From Chloroflexota bacterium (lineage in GTDB: Bacteria; Chloroflexota; UBA6077), in contig JAMCTB010000098.1 in assembly GCA_023380955.1 (NCBI GenBank), forward strand, positions 1 through 19,623: a DNA stretch of 19,623 nucleotides. Reading direction: 5' to 3'. The notes beneath the pieces are model-generated. The model was not told the DNA's origin. It did no database searches and worked only from the letters and a program-made list of their open reading frames with translations. The translations under genes and the position numbers were made by a program. Numbering within the stretch: position 1 is the first letter of the stretch; each line of letters opens with the position of its first letter. This document shows positions 13,588 through 19,623 of the stretch, piece by piece.

Positions 13588-13609
13588 GGCTTAATCGTGG
13601 CTTAATCGT
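13588..13609 (+). promoter_or_regulatory. Tandem 11-bp direct repeat, OmpR/PhoB-type box
   Basis: GGCTTAATCGT is repeated head to tail at 13588-13598 and 13599-13609. This gives CTTAAT-N5-CTTAAT, the exact layout of a PmrA-type box and the 7+4+7+4 architecture of Pho boxes. OmpR/PhoB-family regulators bind such repeats as tandem dimers, and one is encoded 1 kb downstream. TAACCT at 13617 could serve as a weak -10. Between 13426 and 13587 I see no gene. Confidence 0.6.
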
Positions 13610-13658
13610 CCGACGCTAACCTCCAAGCGCGACGTGGAGAGACCCCACGGACTACACG

Positions 13659-13861
13659 GGAAGGAGGTGAGTCTCGTCGTCCGTCCGGGAGGCCCGGCGC
13701 GACGGATCGAGGGGATCCATCGGCGACGGACCCGGGCCGGAGGAAGGCCGATCCCCGTGGGGTAGCTTATCCCGTCCAATCAGGGAATCCCCCACCAGGC
13801 CGAGGGCGAGATGGCTCGGCGGCAGGGGGCAATACACGGCAACGTTATGGAGGATCAACCG
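13659..13861 (+). promoter_or_regulatory. Multi-hairpin leader of the PepSY gene
   Basis: The leader opens with a strong Shine-Dalgarno-like GGAAGGAGGTGA (13659-13670) that has no start codon at a normal distance. Four stems follow. GGATC/GATCC lies at about 13704-13718. GGGGAT plus CGGC (13711-13716, 13721-13724) pairs with GCCG plus ATCCCC (13747-13756), which overlaps and competes with the first. GTGGGG/CCCCAC is at 13757-13762/13790-13795, and GCCGAG/CTCGGC at 13799-13804/13815-13820. A frame from GTG 13634 to TAG 13763 (43 codons) runs through it but lacks a ribosome binding site, so I do not call it. I recognise no known riboswitch class. Confidence 0.45.
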
Positions 13862-14359
13862 ATGATCAAGCGACTACTCTTCGGCGGCGGTATGGCCGGG
13901 GCCCTCGTGGCGGCCTTTCTCCTGGGGAGTGTGACCCTGGGAGTGGCCGGGGCTCAAACCCCCACCGCGCCGGCAACGCCCCAAACGGCGGCGCAGCAGG
14001 ACCAGGTAAAGCAGGAGCAGGAGCAGCCTGCCTACACCGGGTCGATCCAGGCGCCGCAGGACCAGAAGGATCAGAGCGAGCAGGATGAGGCCAAGGCGCT
14101 GGCCGGTATGGCCAAGATCACGGCCGACCAGGCCAAGGAAGCGGCCCTGGCCCAGTTCCCGGGCGCGACCGTGAACAAGGTGGAGCTCGAGAACGAGAAC
14201 GGCAACGTGGTCTACAGCGTCCAGCTCACCGACAAGAGCGGCAAGGCCCAGGACGTGAAGGTGGATGCCGGCAACGCCAAGGTGCTGGCAACCGAGGCGG
14301 GCGGACCCGAGGGTCACGAGGGCCATGAAGCCGCGGAAACGGCCGGGGCCGAGGATTAG
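13862..14359 (+). CDS. Secreted or lipid-facing PepSY-domain protein
   Basis: This is a 165-aa exported protein. Residues 1-32 form a signal peptide or N-terminal anchor (MIKRLLFGGGMAGALVAAFLL...GVAGAQ). A Gln/Asp/Glu/Pro-rich linker follows to about residue 80. The PepSY domain then occupies about 83-140 (ITADQAKEAALAQFPGATVNKVELENENG, then VVYSVQLTD, then QDVKVDAGNAKVL), and the tail is Gly/His/Glu-rich (GHEGHEAAE), possibly metal-binding. PepSY domains are often inhibitory or sensory modules outside the membrane. ATG 13862 is chosen because GGAGG lies 8 nt upstream and the signal peptide starts there; ATG 13847 and 13811 are less good. The gene precedes a response regulator/kinase pair but is separated from it by a strong terminator, so it is a separate unit perhaps controlled by the tandem box upstream. 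Confidence 0.88.
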   Translation: MIKRLLFGGGMAGALVAAFLLGSVTLGVAGAQTPTAPATPQTAAQQDQVKQEQEQPAYTGSIQAPQDQKDQSEQDEAKALAGMAKITADQAKEAALAQFPGATVNKVELENENGNVVYSVQLTDKSGKAQDVKVDAGNAKVLATEAGGPEGHEGHEAAETAGAED

Positions 14360-14388
14360 CCTTTCTGGCAGCCGGTCCATGCGGAGCA

Positions 14389-14417
14389 AGGGGCGAGGAG
14401 GAGAACTCCTCGCCCCT
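14389..14417 (+). terminator. Terminator after the PepSY gene
   Basis: AGGGGCGAGGAG (14389-14400), loop GAGAA, CTCCTCGCCCCT (14406-14417): a perfect 12-bp stem 29 nt after the stop codon. The downstream CATCTTGAG is only weakly U-rich. Confidence 0.75.
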
Positions 14418-14480
14418 CATCTTGAGTGCTGAGAGAAGGACTAGCGATGGGGGCAACGAGTTGGCAGTCAGGGGGATCAA

Positions 14481-14505
14481 CGCCGGTCATAGCCCTGTAC
14501 CGGCG
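14481..14505. promoter_or_regulatory. Inverted repeat upstream of the two-component promoter
   Basis: CGCCGGT (14481-14487) and ACCGGCG (14499-14505) are perfect 7-bp inverted repeats centred about 46 bp upstream of the -10. AGCCCT/AGGGCT (14491-14496/14515-14520) offers a competing pairing. The position suits an activator or repressor site; binding is speculative. Confidence 0.35.
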
Positions 14506-14535
14506 AGAGGGAGCAGGGCTCCCCGCTCGAGGGTT

Positions 14536-14544
14536 TGCTATACT
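14536..14544 (+). promoter_or_regulatory. Extended -10 promoter of the response regulator/kinase operon
   Basis: TGC-TATACT (14536-14544) is a near-perfect extended -10 element. No good -35 is present at 14516-14521, which suggests either extended -10 use or dependence on an activator. The leader to GTG 14596 is about 45 nt. Confidence 0.6.
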
Positions 14545-14595
14545 TATCTACGGTTAGCGCAATGGGCCAGCGTTGGGGCAACGAGAGGTTGTACG

Positions 14596-15270
14596 GTGCG
14601 CATCCTGATAGTTGAGGACGAGAAGCAACTGGCCGAAGTGCTGAAGCGCGGACTTCAGGAGCACGGCTATGCCACGGACGTGGCCCACGACGGCGAGGAC
14701 GGCCTTGCCCTCGCCGAGACGGCCGAATACGACCTCATCATCCTCGACGTGATGTTGCCCGTTATGAGCGGCCTGGAGGTCGCCCGGTCGCTGAGGGCCC
14801 GCCGGGTGGCCACCCCGATCCTGATGCTGACCGCCCGGGACGCCGTGGACGATCGAGTGGCGGGGCTGGACAGCGGCGCCGACGATTACCTGATCAAGCC
14901 CTTCGCCTTCCGGGAGCTGGTGGCTCGCGTCCGGGCCCTCCTGCGCCGCGATGAGCTGGTGAAGGATCCGGTGCTGCGGGTGGCGGACCTGGAGGTGGAC
15001 ACCATCAGCCGCGAGGTGCGCAGGGCTGGCCGGATGGTCGCACTGACCAGCAAGGAATACGCCCTGCTGGAGTACCTGGTGCGCAACCCGAGTCGGGTGC
15101 TCACCCGAACCCAGATCGCGGAGCACGTGTGGAGCTACGATTTCACCGCGATGTCCAATCTGGTGGACGTCTACATCCGGTACCTGCGTCGCAAGCTGGA
15201 CGACGGGCATGAGCCCCGACTGATCCACACCGTGCGGGGCACAGGCTATCAACTCAAGGTCCCTCGATGA
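14596..15270 (+). CDS. OmpR/PhoB-family response regulator
   Basis: This is a 224-aa DNA-binding response regulator. The receiver domain (1-about 118) has Asp8 in VEDE, phospho-acceptor Asp51 in LIILDVMLP, Thr79 and Lys101 in DYLIKPF. The C-terminal trans_reg_c winged helix (about 125-222) has VALTSKEYALLEYLVRNPSR, VDVYIRYLRRKLD and the terminal HTVRGTGYQL. GTG 14596 is the start because it begins at RILIVEDE and has GAGAGG 7 nt upstream; the longer open frame from 14422 crosses the promoter. The gene overlaps the kinase start by ATGA, so the two are translated together and are cognate partners. The tandem CTTAAT box upstream of the PepSY gene is a plausible target for this class. Confidence 0.95.
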   Translation: MRILIVEDEKQLAEVLKRGLQEHGYATDVAHDGEDGLALAETAEYDLIILDVMLPVMSGLEVARSLRARRVATPILMLTARDAVDDRVAGLDSGADDYLIKPFAFRELVARVRALLRRDELVKDPVLRVADLEVDTISREVRRAGRMVALTSKEYALLEYLVRNPSRVLTRTQIAEHVWSYDFTAMSNLVDVYIRYLRRKLDDGHEPRLIHTVRGTGYQLKVPR

Positions 15271-16724
15271 AGCACCCCCGGCAGTTGGCTTCCCACGTCC
15301 TCTCCTGGCCGCGCGGCCTTCCCATCCGTGTGCGGCTCACCCTGTGGTACGTGGCCTTGCTGGCGCTGATCCTTTTCGCTTTCTCCGGCTTCCTGTACAT
15401 CAGTCTCTCGCGCGGGCTACGCGAGCAGCAGGAGGCCACGCTGCGGGCCGCGGCAGCCCAGTTGCAGACGAGCGTCGACTTCGAGAACGGGCGGCCTCGC
15501 CTGGGAGGGGTGGCCGGGCAGCTCCCCCCTGACGTCGCCGTCGCGCTCTACGACCCGAAGGGGCAGCTTCTTCTGGATGGTGCCCCCCGGTGGGCAGCTT
15601 CCCCCCTGGCGGGGGCCCGGGGGCAAGCGGCCCGCGGAGAGGTGACCTTCGCCACCGCACAGCAGGGCACCGACGAGGCGTGGCGAGTGCTCATCGTGCC
15701 GGTTCAGGAGAATGGTCGTACGGTCGCGGTGCTGGAGGTGGGACGGCCGGAGGACGAGTTGCGGGCGGCCCTCGGCCAACTGCTGCTGTTGATGGGCCTT
15801 GCCGTGCCGGCGACCCTGGTTCTGGCAGCTGGCGGGGGTTTGTTCCTCGCCCAACGGGCGCTCTCTCCCATCGATCGCATCACCCGGCTGGCCAGGCGGA
15901 TCGGCGCTGAAGACCTCTCCCGCCGGGTGGGAATGGTGTCCAGCAACGACGAGGTGGGGAGGCTGGCCGAGACCTTCGACGCCATGCTGGAGCGGCTGGA
16001 GAGCGCTTTTCAGCGCGAGCGGCAGTTCACCGCCGATGCCTCGCACGAGTTGCGGACGCCGCTCTCCGTTATCACCAGCCAGGTTGACGTGACGCTGGAA
16101 CGGCCGCGGTCCGCGAGGGAGTACCAGGAGGCATTGCGGGTGGTGGGTGGCGAGGCGGAGCGGATGCGGCGGCTGGTCTCGGAGCTTCTCATCCTGGCCA
16201 GGGCAGACTCGGCACGGGAGCGACTGGAACTGGAGCCGCAATCCGTGGACGAACTCGCCTGTGAGGTGGCGGAAGAGCTCCAGCCCCTGGCCCGGGCCAG
16301 GGGAATACGTCTGGGGCTCGGCCGGGTGGAGCCGGCGGTCGTGATGGGAGATCAGACCCGGCTGATGCAGCTTCTCTTCAACCTGACGGACAACGCCATC
16401 AAGTACACGCCCGCCGGTGGCAACGTCACCATCTCCGTTGAGCGCAGGGGTGGCAGCGTGGCCCTGGCTGTGGCCGACTCCGGCATCGGCATCGCGGCCC
16501 CGCACCTGCCCCATCTCTTCGAGCGCTTCTACCGGGTGGACAAGGCCCGATCCCGATCGGAAGGTGGGGCCGGCCTGGGTCTGGCGATCTGCGACTGGAT
16601 CGCCCGTGCTCACGGCGGGAGGATCGAGGTTGCCTCCGCCCCCGGTCGGGGTTCGATCTTCACCGTCCATCTGCCCCTGGCAGCCGACCGGCGAGGGCAA
16701 GATGGGCCGCAGCCTCGAACTTGA
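15267..16724 (+). CDS. Membrane sensor histidine kinase, HAMP type
   Basis: This is a 485-aa kinase partnered with the preceding regulator. TM1 spans about 26-47 (LWYVALLALILFAFSGFLYI) and TM2 about 170-193. Between them lies an extracytoplasmic sensor region of about 120 residues. A HAMP domain follows (about 194-246, ALSPIDRITRLARRI). The H box SHELRTPL has His260, the N box Asn376 (NLTDNAIKYTP), the G1 box ADSGIGIA, the F box LFERFYRVD and the G2 box GGAGLGLAI. The layout resembles heavy-metal and envelope-stress kinases such as CusS and BaeS, but the sensor domain has no recognisable ligand motif. ATG 15267 overlaps the regulator stop. A P-type metal ATPase follows after a 197-bp spacer, which makes metal sensing a reasonable guess but not shown. 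Confidence 0.95.
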   Translation: MKHPRQLASHVLSWPRGLPIRVRLTLWYVALLALILFAFSGFLYISLSRGLREQQEATLRAAAAQLQTSVDFENGRPRLGGVAGQLPPDVAVALYDPKGQLLLDGAPRWAASPLAGARGQAARGEVTFATAQQGTDEAWRVLIVPVQENGRTVAVLEVGRPEDELRAALGQLLLLMGLAVPATLVLAAGGGLFLAQRALSPIDRITRLARRIGAEDLSRRVGMVSSNDEVGRLAETFDAMLERLESAFQRERQFTADASHELRTPLSVITSQVDVTLERPRSAREYQEALRVVGGEAERMRRLVSELLILARADSARERLELEPQSVDELACEVAEELQPLARARGIRLGLGRVEPAVVMGDQTRLMQLLFNLTDNAIKYTPAGGNVTISVERRGGSVALAVADSGIGIAAPHLPHLFERFYRVDKARSRSEGGAGLGLAICDWIARAHGGRIEVASAPGRGSIFTVHLPLAADRRGQDGPQPRT

Positions 16725-16746
16725 CGGCTTTGCTCTTGCGTTTGGG

Positions 16747-16760
16747 CTGTCCGCGGACAG
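16747..16760. promoter_or_regulatory. 14-bp perfect palindrome between the kinase and the metal ATPase
   Basis: CTGTCCGCGGACAG is a perfect palindrome 22 bp after the kinase stop and 161 bp before the ATPase start. It could be an operator for ATPase expression or part of a terminator. The rest of 16725-16921 shows no clear promoter or gene. Confidence 0.35.
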
Positions 16761-16921
16761 ATGGCGAGCCGGCGGTTGGGCGCTCAACCAGCAGCCTTAC
16801 CCCGCCCGTGGCCATCGCCTCGCCAGGTCGCGGCCAGTAACATGGTGAGTATGGGAGCGCGGTCGCGGCTCACGATGGGCCGGCGCGCCCACGAGACTGC
16901 GCAACGGTGAGGAGCGTGGAG

Positions 16922-19078
16922 ATGGATAACGCGGCATCGACGTTGGGTCCCGCTGCGGAGCTGAGGAGCGAGACCCTGGAGCTGCAGGGGCTGGACTGTC
17001 CCGACTGCGCGGCCGGCCTGGAGAAGGCGATCGCCGGGATGCCGGGGGTCGCCAACGCCCGCCTCAGCTATACCTCTTCCACCCTATGGGTGGAGTACGT
17101 GCCCCAGTTGATGGGTCGGGATCGGATCGTGGCGGGCGTCCACGAGGCCGGGTATCGGGTGCGGGAGCAGACTCCGGAGGGCCGGGAGGAGGGGAGAAGC
17201 GCCCTGGCCTTCTGGCGCCGGCACCCACGGGGGGTTGCTACCGCCCTCTCCGGCGGTCTGGTGGCCGTGGGGTTGCTGCTGACCCTGTTGTCGGTCCCGA
17301 GCCCGCTGCCGCAGCTGGCCTTCGGGCTGGGCGTCGTGGTGGGGGGCTACCACACGGCGCGCAGCGCCCTCTTCTCCCTCCGCTCGGGTCTCACCGACAT
17401 GAACGTCCTGATGACGGCGGCCGTGGTCGGGGCCCTCGCCATCGGCGAGTGGACCGAGGCTGCCTCGGTGGTGTTCCTCTTCTCCCTGGCGAACGCCCTG
17501 GAGTCCTACACCATGGATCGCACCCGCCGATCGATCCGTTCCCTCCTGCAGTTGGCCCCCCGGGAGGCGACCCTCCTGAAGGATGGCCGCCAGCTGAAGC
17601 TGCCGGTGGAGCAGATCGCCGCGGGCGACCTGCTGCTGGTGCGCCCGGGGGAGCGGATTGCCACCGATGGAGTGGTGGTCGGCGGCAGCTCAACCGTGGA
17701 CCAGGCCCCCATCACCGGGGAATCGGTGCCGGTGGAGAAGGGGATGGGCGACGAGCTGTACGCCGGCACCATCAACCAGCAGGGGGCCCTGGAGGTGCGC
17801 GCCACCCGGCCCTACAGGGAGAACACCCTCTCCCGCATCATCCAGATGGTGGAGGAGGCCCAGTCCCAGAAGGCGCCTGCACAGCAGTTCGTGGATCGCT
17901 TCGCCCGCTACTACACGCCGGCCGTCATCCTTCTGGCGACGGGGATCGCCCTGGTCCCGTCCATCTTCTTTGGTGCGGCCTTCGCCGTCTGGTTCTACCG
18001 AGCCCTGGTGCTGCTGATCATCGCCTGCCCCTGCGCCCTGGTGATCTCCACGCCGGTGTCCATCGCCTCGGCCATCGCCACCGCCTCTCGCAACGGCGTC
18101 CTGTTCAAGGGGGGCTCCTACCTGGAGGCGGTGGGCAGCATCCCGGTGGTGGCATTCGATAAGACGGGCACCCTGACCCGGGGGCGGCCCGAGGTGACCG
18201 ACGTGGTATCGCTGAACGGCTACGACCGGCGCGAGCTGCTGGCGGTGGCGGCGGCCCTGGAGGCCCGGAGCGAGCACCCCCTGGCCCAGGCGATCCTCCA
18301 CCGGGCCGCGGAAGAGGGGGTGCAGGTCCCCCAGGTAGGGGAGTTCCAGGCGGTGCCCGGCCTGGGCGCCGTGGGGCAGGTGGGAGGCACGAGCTACTTC
18401 GTGGGGAGCGCCCGGCTGGCCCAGGAGAGGCTCGGCTCCTCCCTGCAGCTTCCCGACGCCCTGGAGGGGCTGCAGGAGGAGGGCAAGACGGTGATGCTGC
18501 TGGGTCGGGACGGCCAACTACTGGGGATGGTGGCGGCTGCCGACCGGCTGCGGGCCGAGAGCCGTCGGGCGGTAGCCCAGCTGCACCGGGACGGGGTCCG
18601 GCAGGTGGTGCTGCTGACGGGAGACAACCCCCGCACCGCGGCCGCCATCGCTTCTCAGGTGGGGGCGGACGGCTTCCAGGCCGATCTGCTTCCCGAGGAC
18701 AAGAAGGGCGCCGTCGAGGCACTGCTGGACCGGTACGGCCGGGTGGCCATGGTGGGCGATGGCGTGAACGACGCTCCGGCCCTGGCCCGGGCGACGGTGG
18801 GGATCGCCATGGGGGCCGCGGGGACCGACACGGCGCTGGAGACGGCGGACGTGGCGCTGATGGGCGACGACCTGAGCAAGCTGCCCTACGTGATCCGGCT
18901 CAGCCGCCGGACGGTGCGCACCATCCAGCAGAACGTGGCCCTCTCCATCGCGGTGAAGCTGGTCTTCGTGATGCTGGCCTCCCTGGGGATGGCCAACCTC
19001 TGGATGGCGGTGCTGGCCGACATGGGTACCTCCCTGGTCGTGATCGGGAACGGGATGCGGCTGCTGGAGAAACGATGA
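16922..19078 (+). CDS. cadA: Zinc/cadmium/lead-exporting P1B-2-type ATPase
   Basis: This 718-aa membrane pump uses ATP to export divalent soft metals. An N-terminal heavy-metal-associated domain carries GLDCPDCA (Cys26, Cys29). The transmembrane and actuator parts follow, with TGES in the A domain. The membrane metal site is Cys369-Pro-Cys371 in IIACPCALVISTP. The phosphorylation site is Asp413 in DKTGTLTRG; HP (SEHPLA), GDN and GDGVNDAPALA complete the ATP-binding domain. In the last membrane helices Lys679 (AVKLVF) and Asp700 (ADMGT) match, in identity and 21-residue spacing, the two residues that define Zn/Cd/Pb specificity in ZntA. That separates it from copper pumps. ATG 16922 is chosen because TGAGGAG lies 7 nt upstream; GTG 16907 would put that Shine-Dalgarno inside the gene. 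cadA/zntA naming is by subtype. Confidence 0.94.
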   Translation: MDNAASTLGPAAELRSETLELQGLDCPDCAAGLEKAIAGMPGVANARLSYTSSTLWVEYVPQLMGRDRIVAGVHEAGYRVREQTPEGREEGRSALAFWRRHPRGVATALSGGLVAVGLLLTLLSVPSPLPQLAFGLGVVVGGYHTARSALFSLRSGLTDMNVLMTAAVVGALAIGEWTEAASVVFLFSLANALESYTMDRTRRSIRSLLQLAPREATLLKDGRQLKLPVEQIAAGDLLLVRPGERIATDGVVVGGSSTVDQAPITGESVPVEKGMGDELYAGTINQQGALEVRATRPYRENTLSRIIQMVEEAQSQKAPAQQFVDRFARYYTPAVILLATGIALVPSIFFGAAFAVWFYRALVLLIIACPCALVISTPVSIASAIATASRNGVLFKGGSYLEAVGSIPVVAFDKTGTLTRGRPEVTDVVSLNGYDRRELLAVAAALEARSEHPLAQAILHRAAEEGVQVPQVGEFQAVPGLGAVGQVGGTSYFVGSARLAQERLGSSLQLPDALEGLQEEGKTVMLLGRDGQLLGMVAAADRLRAESRRAVAQLHRDGVRQVVLLTGDNPRTAAAIASQVGADGFQADLLPEDKKGAVEALLDRYGRVAMVGDGVNDAPALARATVGIAMGAAGTDTALETADVALMGDDLSKLPYVIRLSRRTVRTIQQNVALSIAVKLVFVMLASLGMANLWMAVLADMGTSLVVIGNGMRLLEKR

Positions 19079-19135
19079 GCTACCTGCGCCCTGGTACGAC
19101 GTGTGCTTTACAGCTTATCGGAGGTCCTGGGCGCC

Positions 19136-19258
19136 ATGGAAGACAAAGCTGAGGGAGAAGAGCGGCAGACGGTGCGCCAGAGTAGCTTGATAGCCCGGGT
19201 GTTGCTTTCCGGCGTGGGGCTGGTGGCTCTGGTGGTGCTCAGCCACCTGGCCGGCTAG
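19136..19258 (+). CDS. 40-aa single-span membrane protein next to the metal ATPase
   Basis: ATG 19136 opens a 40-codon frame after GGAGGT (19120-19125, 10-nt spacer). The N-terminal half is charged (MEDKAEGEERQTVRQ). Residues about 18-38 (LIARVLLSGVGLVALVVLSH) form one transmembrane helix, giving the layout of small regulatory membrane proteins. It lies 57 bp after the ATPase stop on the same strand, with no terminator in between, so it is probably co-transcribed. I do not recognise a family. A modulator of the ATPase, comparable in idea to small peptides that bind P-type pumps, is possible but is inference. Confidence 0.6.
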   Translation: MEDKAEGEERQTVRQSSLIARVLLSGVGLVALVVLSHLAG

Positions 19259-19287
19259 CCGGGAGTCCGGGCCGGTGATGTCCAGGT

Positions 19288-19346
19288 GGCTCGGCAGGAG
19301 CCTCGCCCTCCCGCAGGATCGAGCCTCGCCCTCCCGCAGGAGGCTC
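19288..19346. repeat. Tandem 23-bp repeat with hairpins between convergent genes
   Basis: Two adjacent 23-bp units start at 19298 and 19321; their first 21 bases are identical (GAGCCTCGCCCTCCCGCAGGA). GGCTC/GAGCC (19288-19302) and GAGCCTC/GAGGCTC (19321-19327/19340-19346) can form hairpins. The place, between a rightward and a leftward gene, would suit a bidirectional terminator. Confidence 0.6.
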
Positions 19347-19355
19347 GGCCTCCCG

Positions 19356-19623
19356 CTAGTCCAGGCGGGCTTCGTCGAAAACCGGCTCACCCGCCAGGTA
19401 CCGCTGGGCGATGCTCGGCTCCGCCAGGCGGTAGCCAGGGCGGCGTTCAGCGCCAGCAGGGAGCCATCCAGTCCGGAGTCCCGCAGACCGGCCCTCAGGC
19501 CTCGCCACACCTCCTGGATCGGCTGGTACCTCACCTCCTCCATCTCCAGAACCTTCTTCGTGCGATGCAGCAGGAGGTCCAGGCACGACTGAAGGCTGTG
19601 GGAGCAGGCCCAGCGGCAGCGTA
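19356..19623 (-). pseudogene. 3' part of an unidentified leftward gene, apparently frameshifted
   Basis: From the window edge, one minus-strand frame gives protein-like sequence with high third-position GC (HRTKKVLEMEEVRYQPIQEV, then WRGLRAGLRDSGLDGSLLALNAALATA). It then turns unlikely and would run on through the repeats and the small membrane gene. Near 19415-19445 the good coding pattern moves to another frame, which reads YRLAEPSIAQRYLAGEPVFD and ends EARLD at TAG 19356-19358. A single frameshift, or a sequencing error, joins them into one C-terminus. The start lies outside the window. The protein is helical with Arg/Leu-rich amphipathic segments; I do not recognise it. Confidence 0.5.

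Noticed and set aside
13634..13765. 43-codon frame from GTG 13634 through the PepSY leader
   Set aside because: No Shine-Dalgarno before GTG 13634, and the in-frame GTG 13667 lies inside the AAGGAGGTG motif with no spacer; the sequence is better explained as structured leader RNA.
16907..16921. GTG 16907 as start of the Zn/Cd ATPase
   Set aside because: It would place the good TGAGGAG ribosome site inside the gene; ATG 16922 has that site at 7 nt and no family sequence is lost.

Overview
The window is a GC-rich bacterial chromosome segment with tightly packed operons, GTG/TTG starts and good GGAGG-type ribosome binding sites. It codes for de novo purine synthesis, biotin protein ligation, two-component signalling and zinc/cadmium export. 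The four-cysteine [4Fe-4S] type PurF, the small PurL with separate PurQ, the DUF4388 (PATAN) protein and the styles of interspersed repeat would suit a Chloroflexota-like lineage or another deep-branching Gram-positive-type group. This assignment is an inference from gene content only.

Layout. (1) 1-1620: a small acidic coiled-coil protein, a repeat-like inverted repeat, and a TPR protein with a near-consensus promoter. A 135-bp MITE-like element, with perfect 22-bp terminal inverted repeats and a perfect 9-bp target duplication, sits directly on the TPR gene's stop codon. (2) 1621-2627: a strong promoter, a Shine-Dalgarno fully complementary to the 16S 3' tail, a 23-codon ORF and a 17-bp hairpin precede a group I biotin ligase. 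(3) 2635-4561, minus strand: a soluble PAS histidine kinase and a MarR regulator, the latter divergent from the purine operon with palindromes in the shared promoter region. (4) 4755-13387: purQ-purL-purF-purM-purN-DUF4388-purH, mostly overlapping or closely spaced, ending in a GC hairpin. (5) 13388-16724: an OmpR/PhoB-type tandem box, a multi-hairpin leader, a secreted PepSY protein with its own terminator, and a response regulator/HAMP histidine kinase pair. (6) 16922-19258: a P1B-2 Zn/Cd ATPase and a 40-aa single-span membrane protein. (7) 19356-19623: the end of a leftward gene that appears frameshifted.

How it works together. The seven-gene purine operon carries most of the steps from PRPP to IMP (PurF, PurN, PurQL, PurM, PurH). 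PurS, which small PurL normally needs, is not in the window. The PepSY protein, two-component pair, Zn/Cd ATPase and small membrane protein form a plausible envelope or metal-stress module.

The most unusual signals are these. Several unrelated dispersed repeats have been absorbed in frame into the purine enzymes: the PurQ C-terminus, PurL near its C-terminus, the PurM N-terminus plus an internal PurM loop, and the PurN N-terminus. There is also the promoter/sORF/hairpin cassette in front of birA, the intact MITE-like insertion, and a DUF4388 gene wired into the purine operon. I saw no tRNA, rRNA, CRISPR array or complete IS element.
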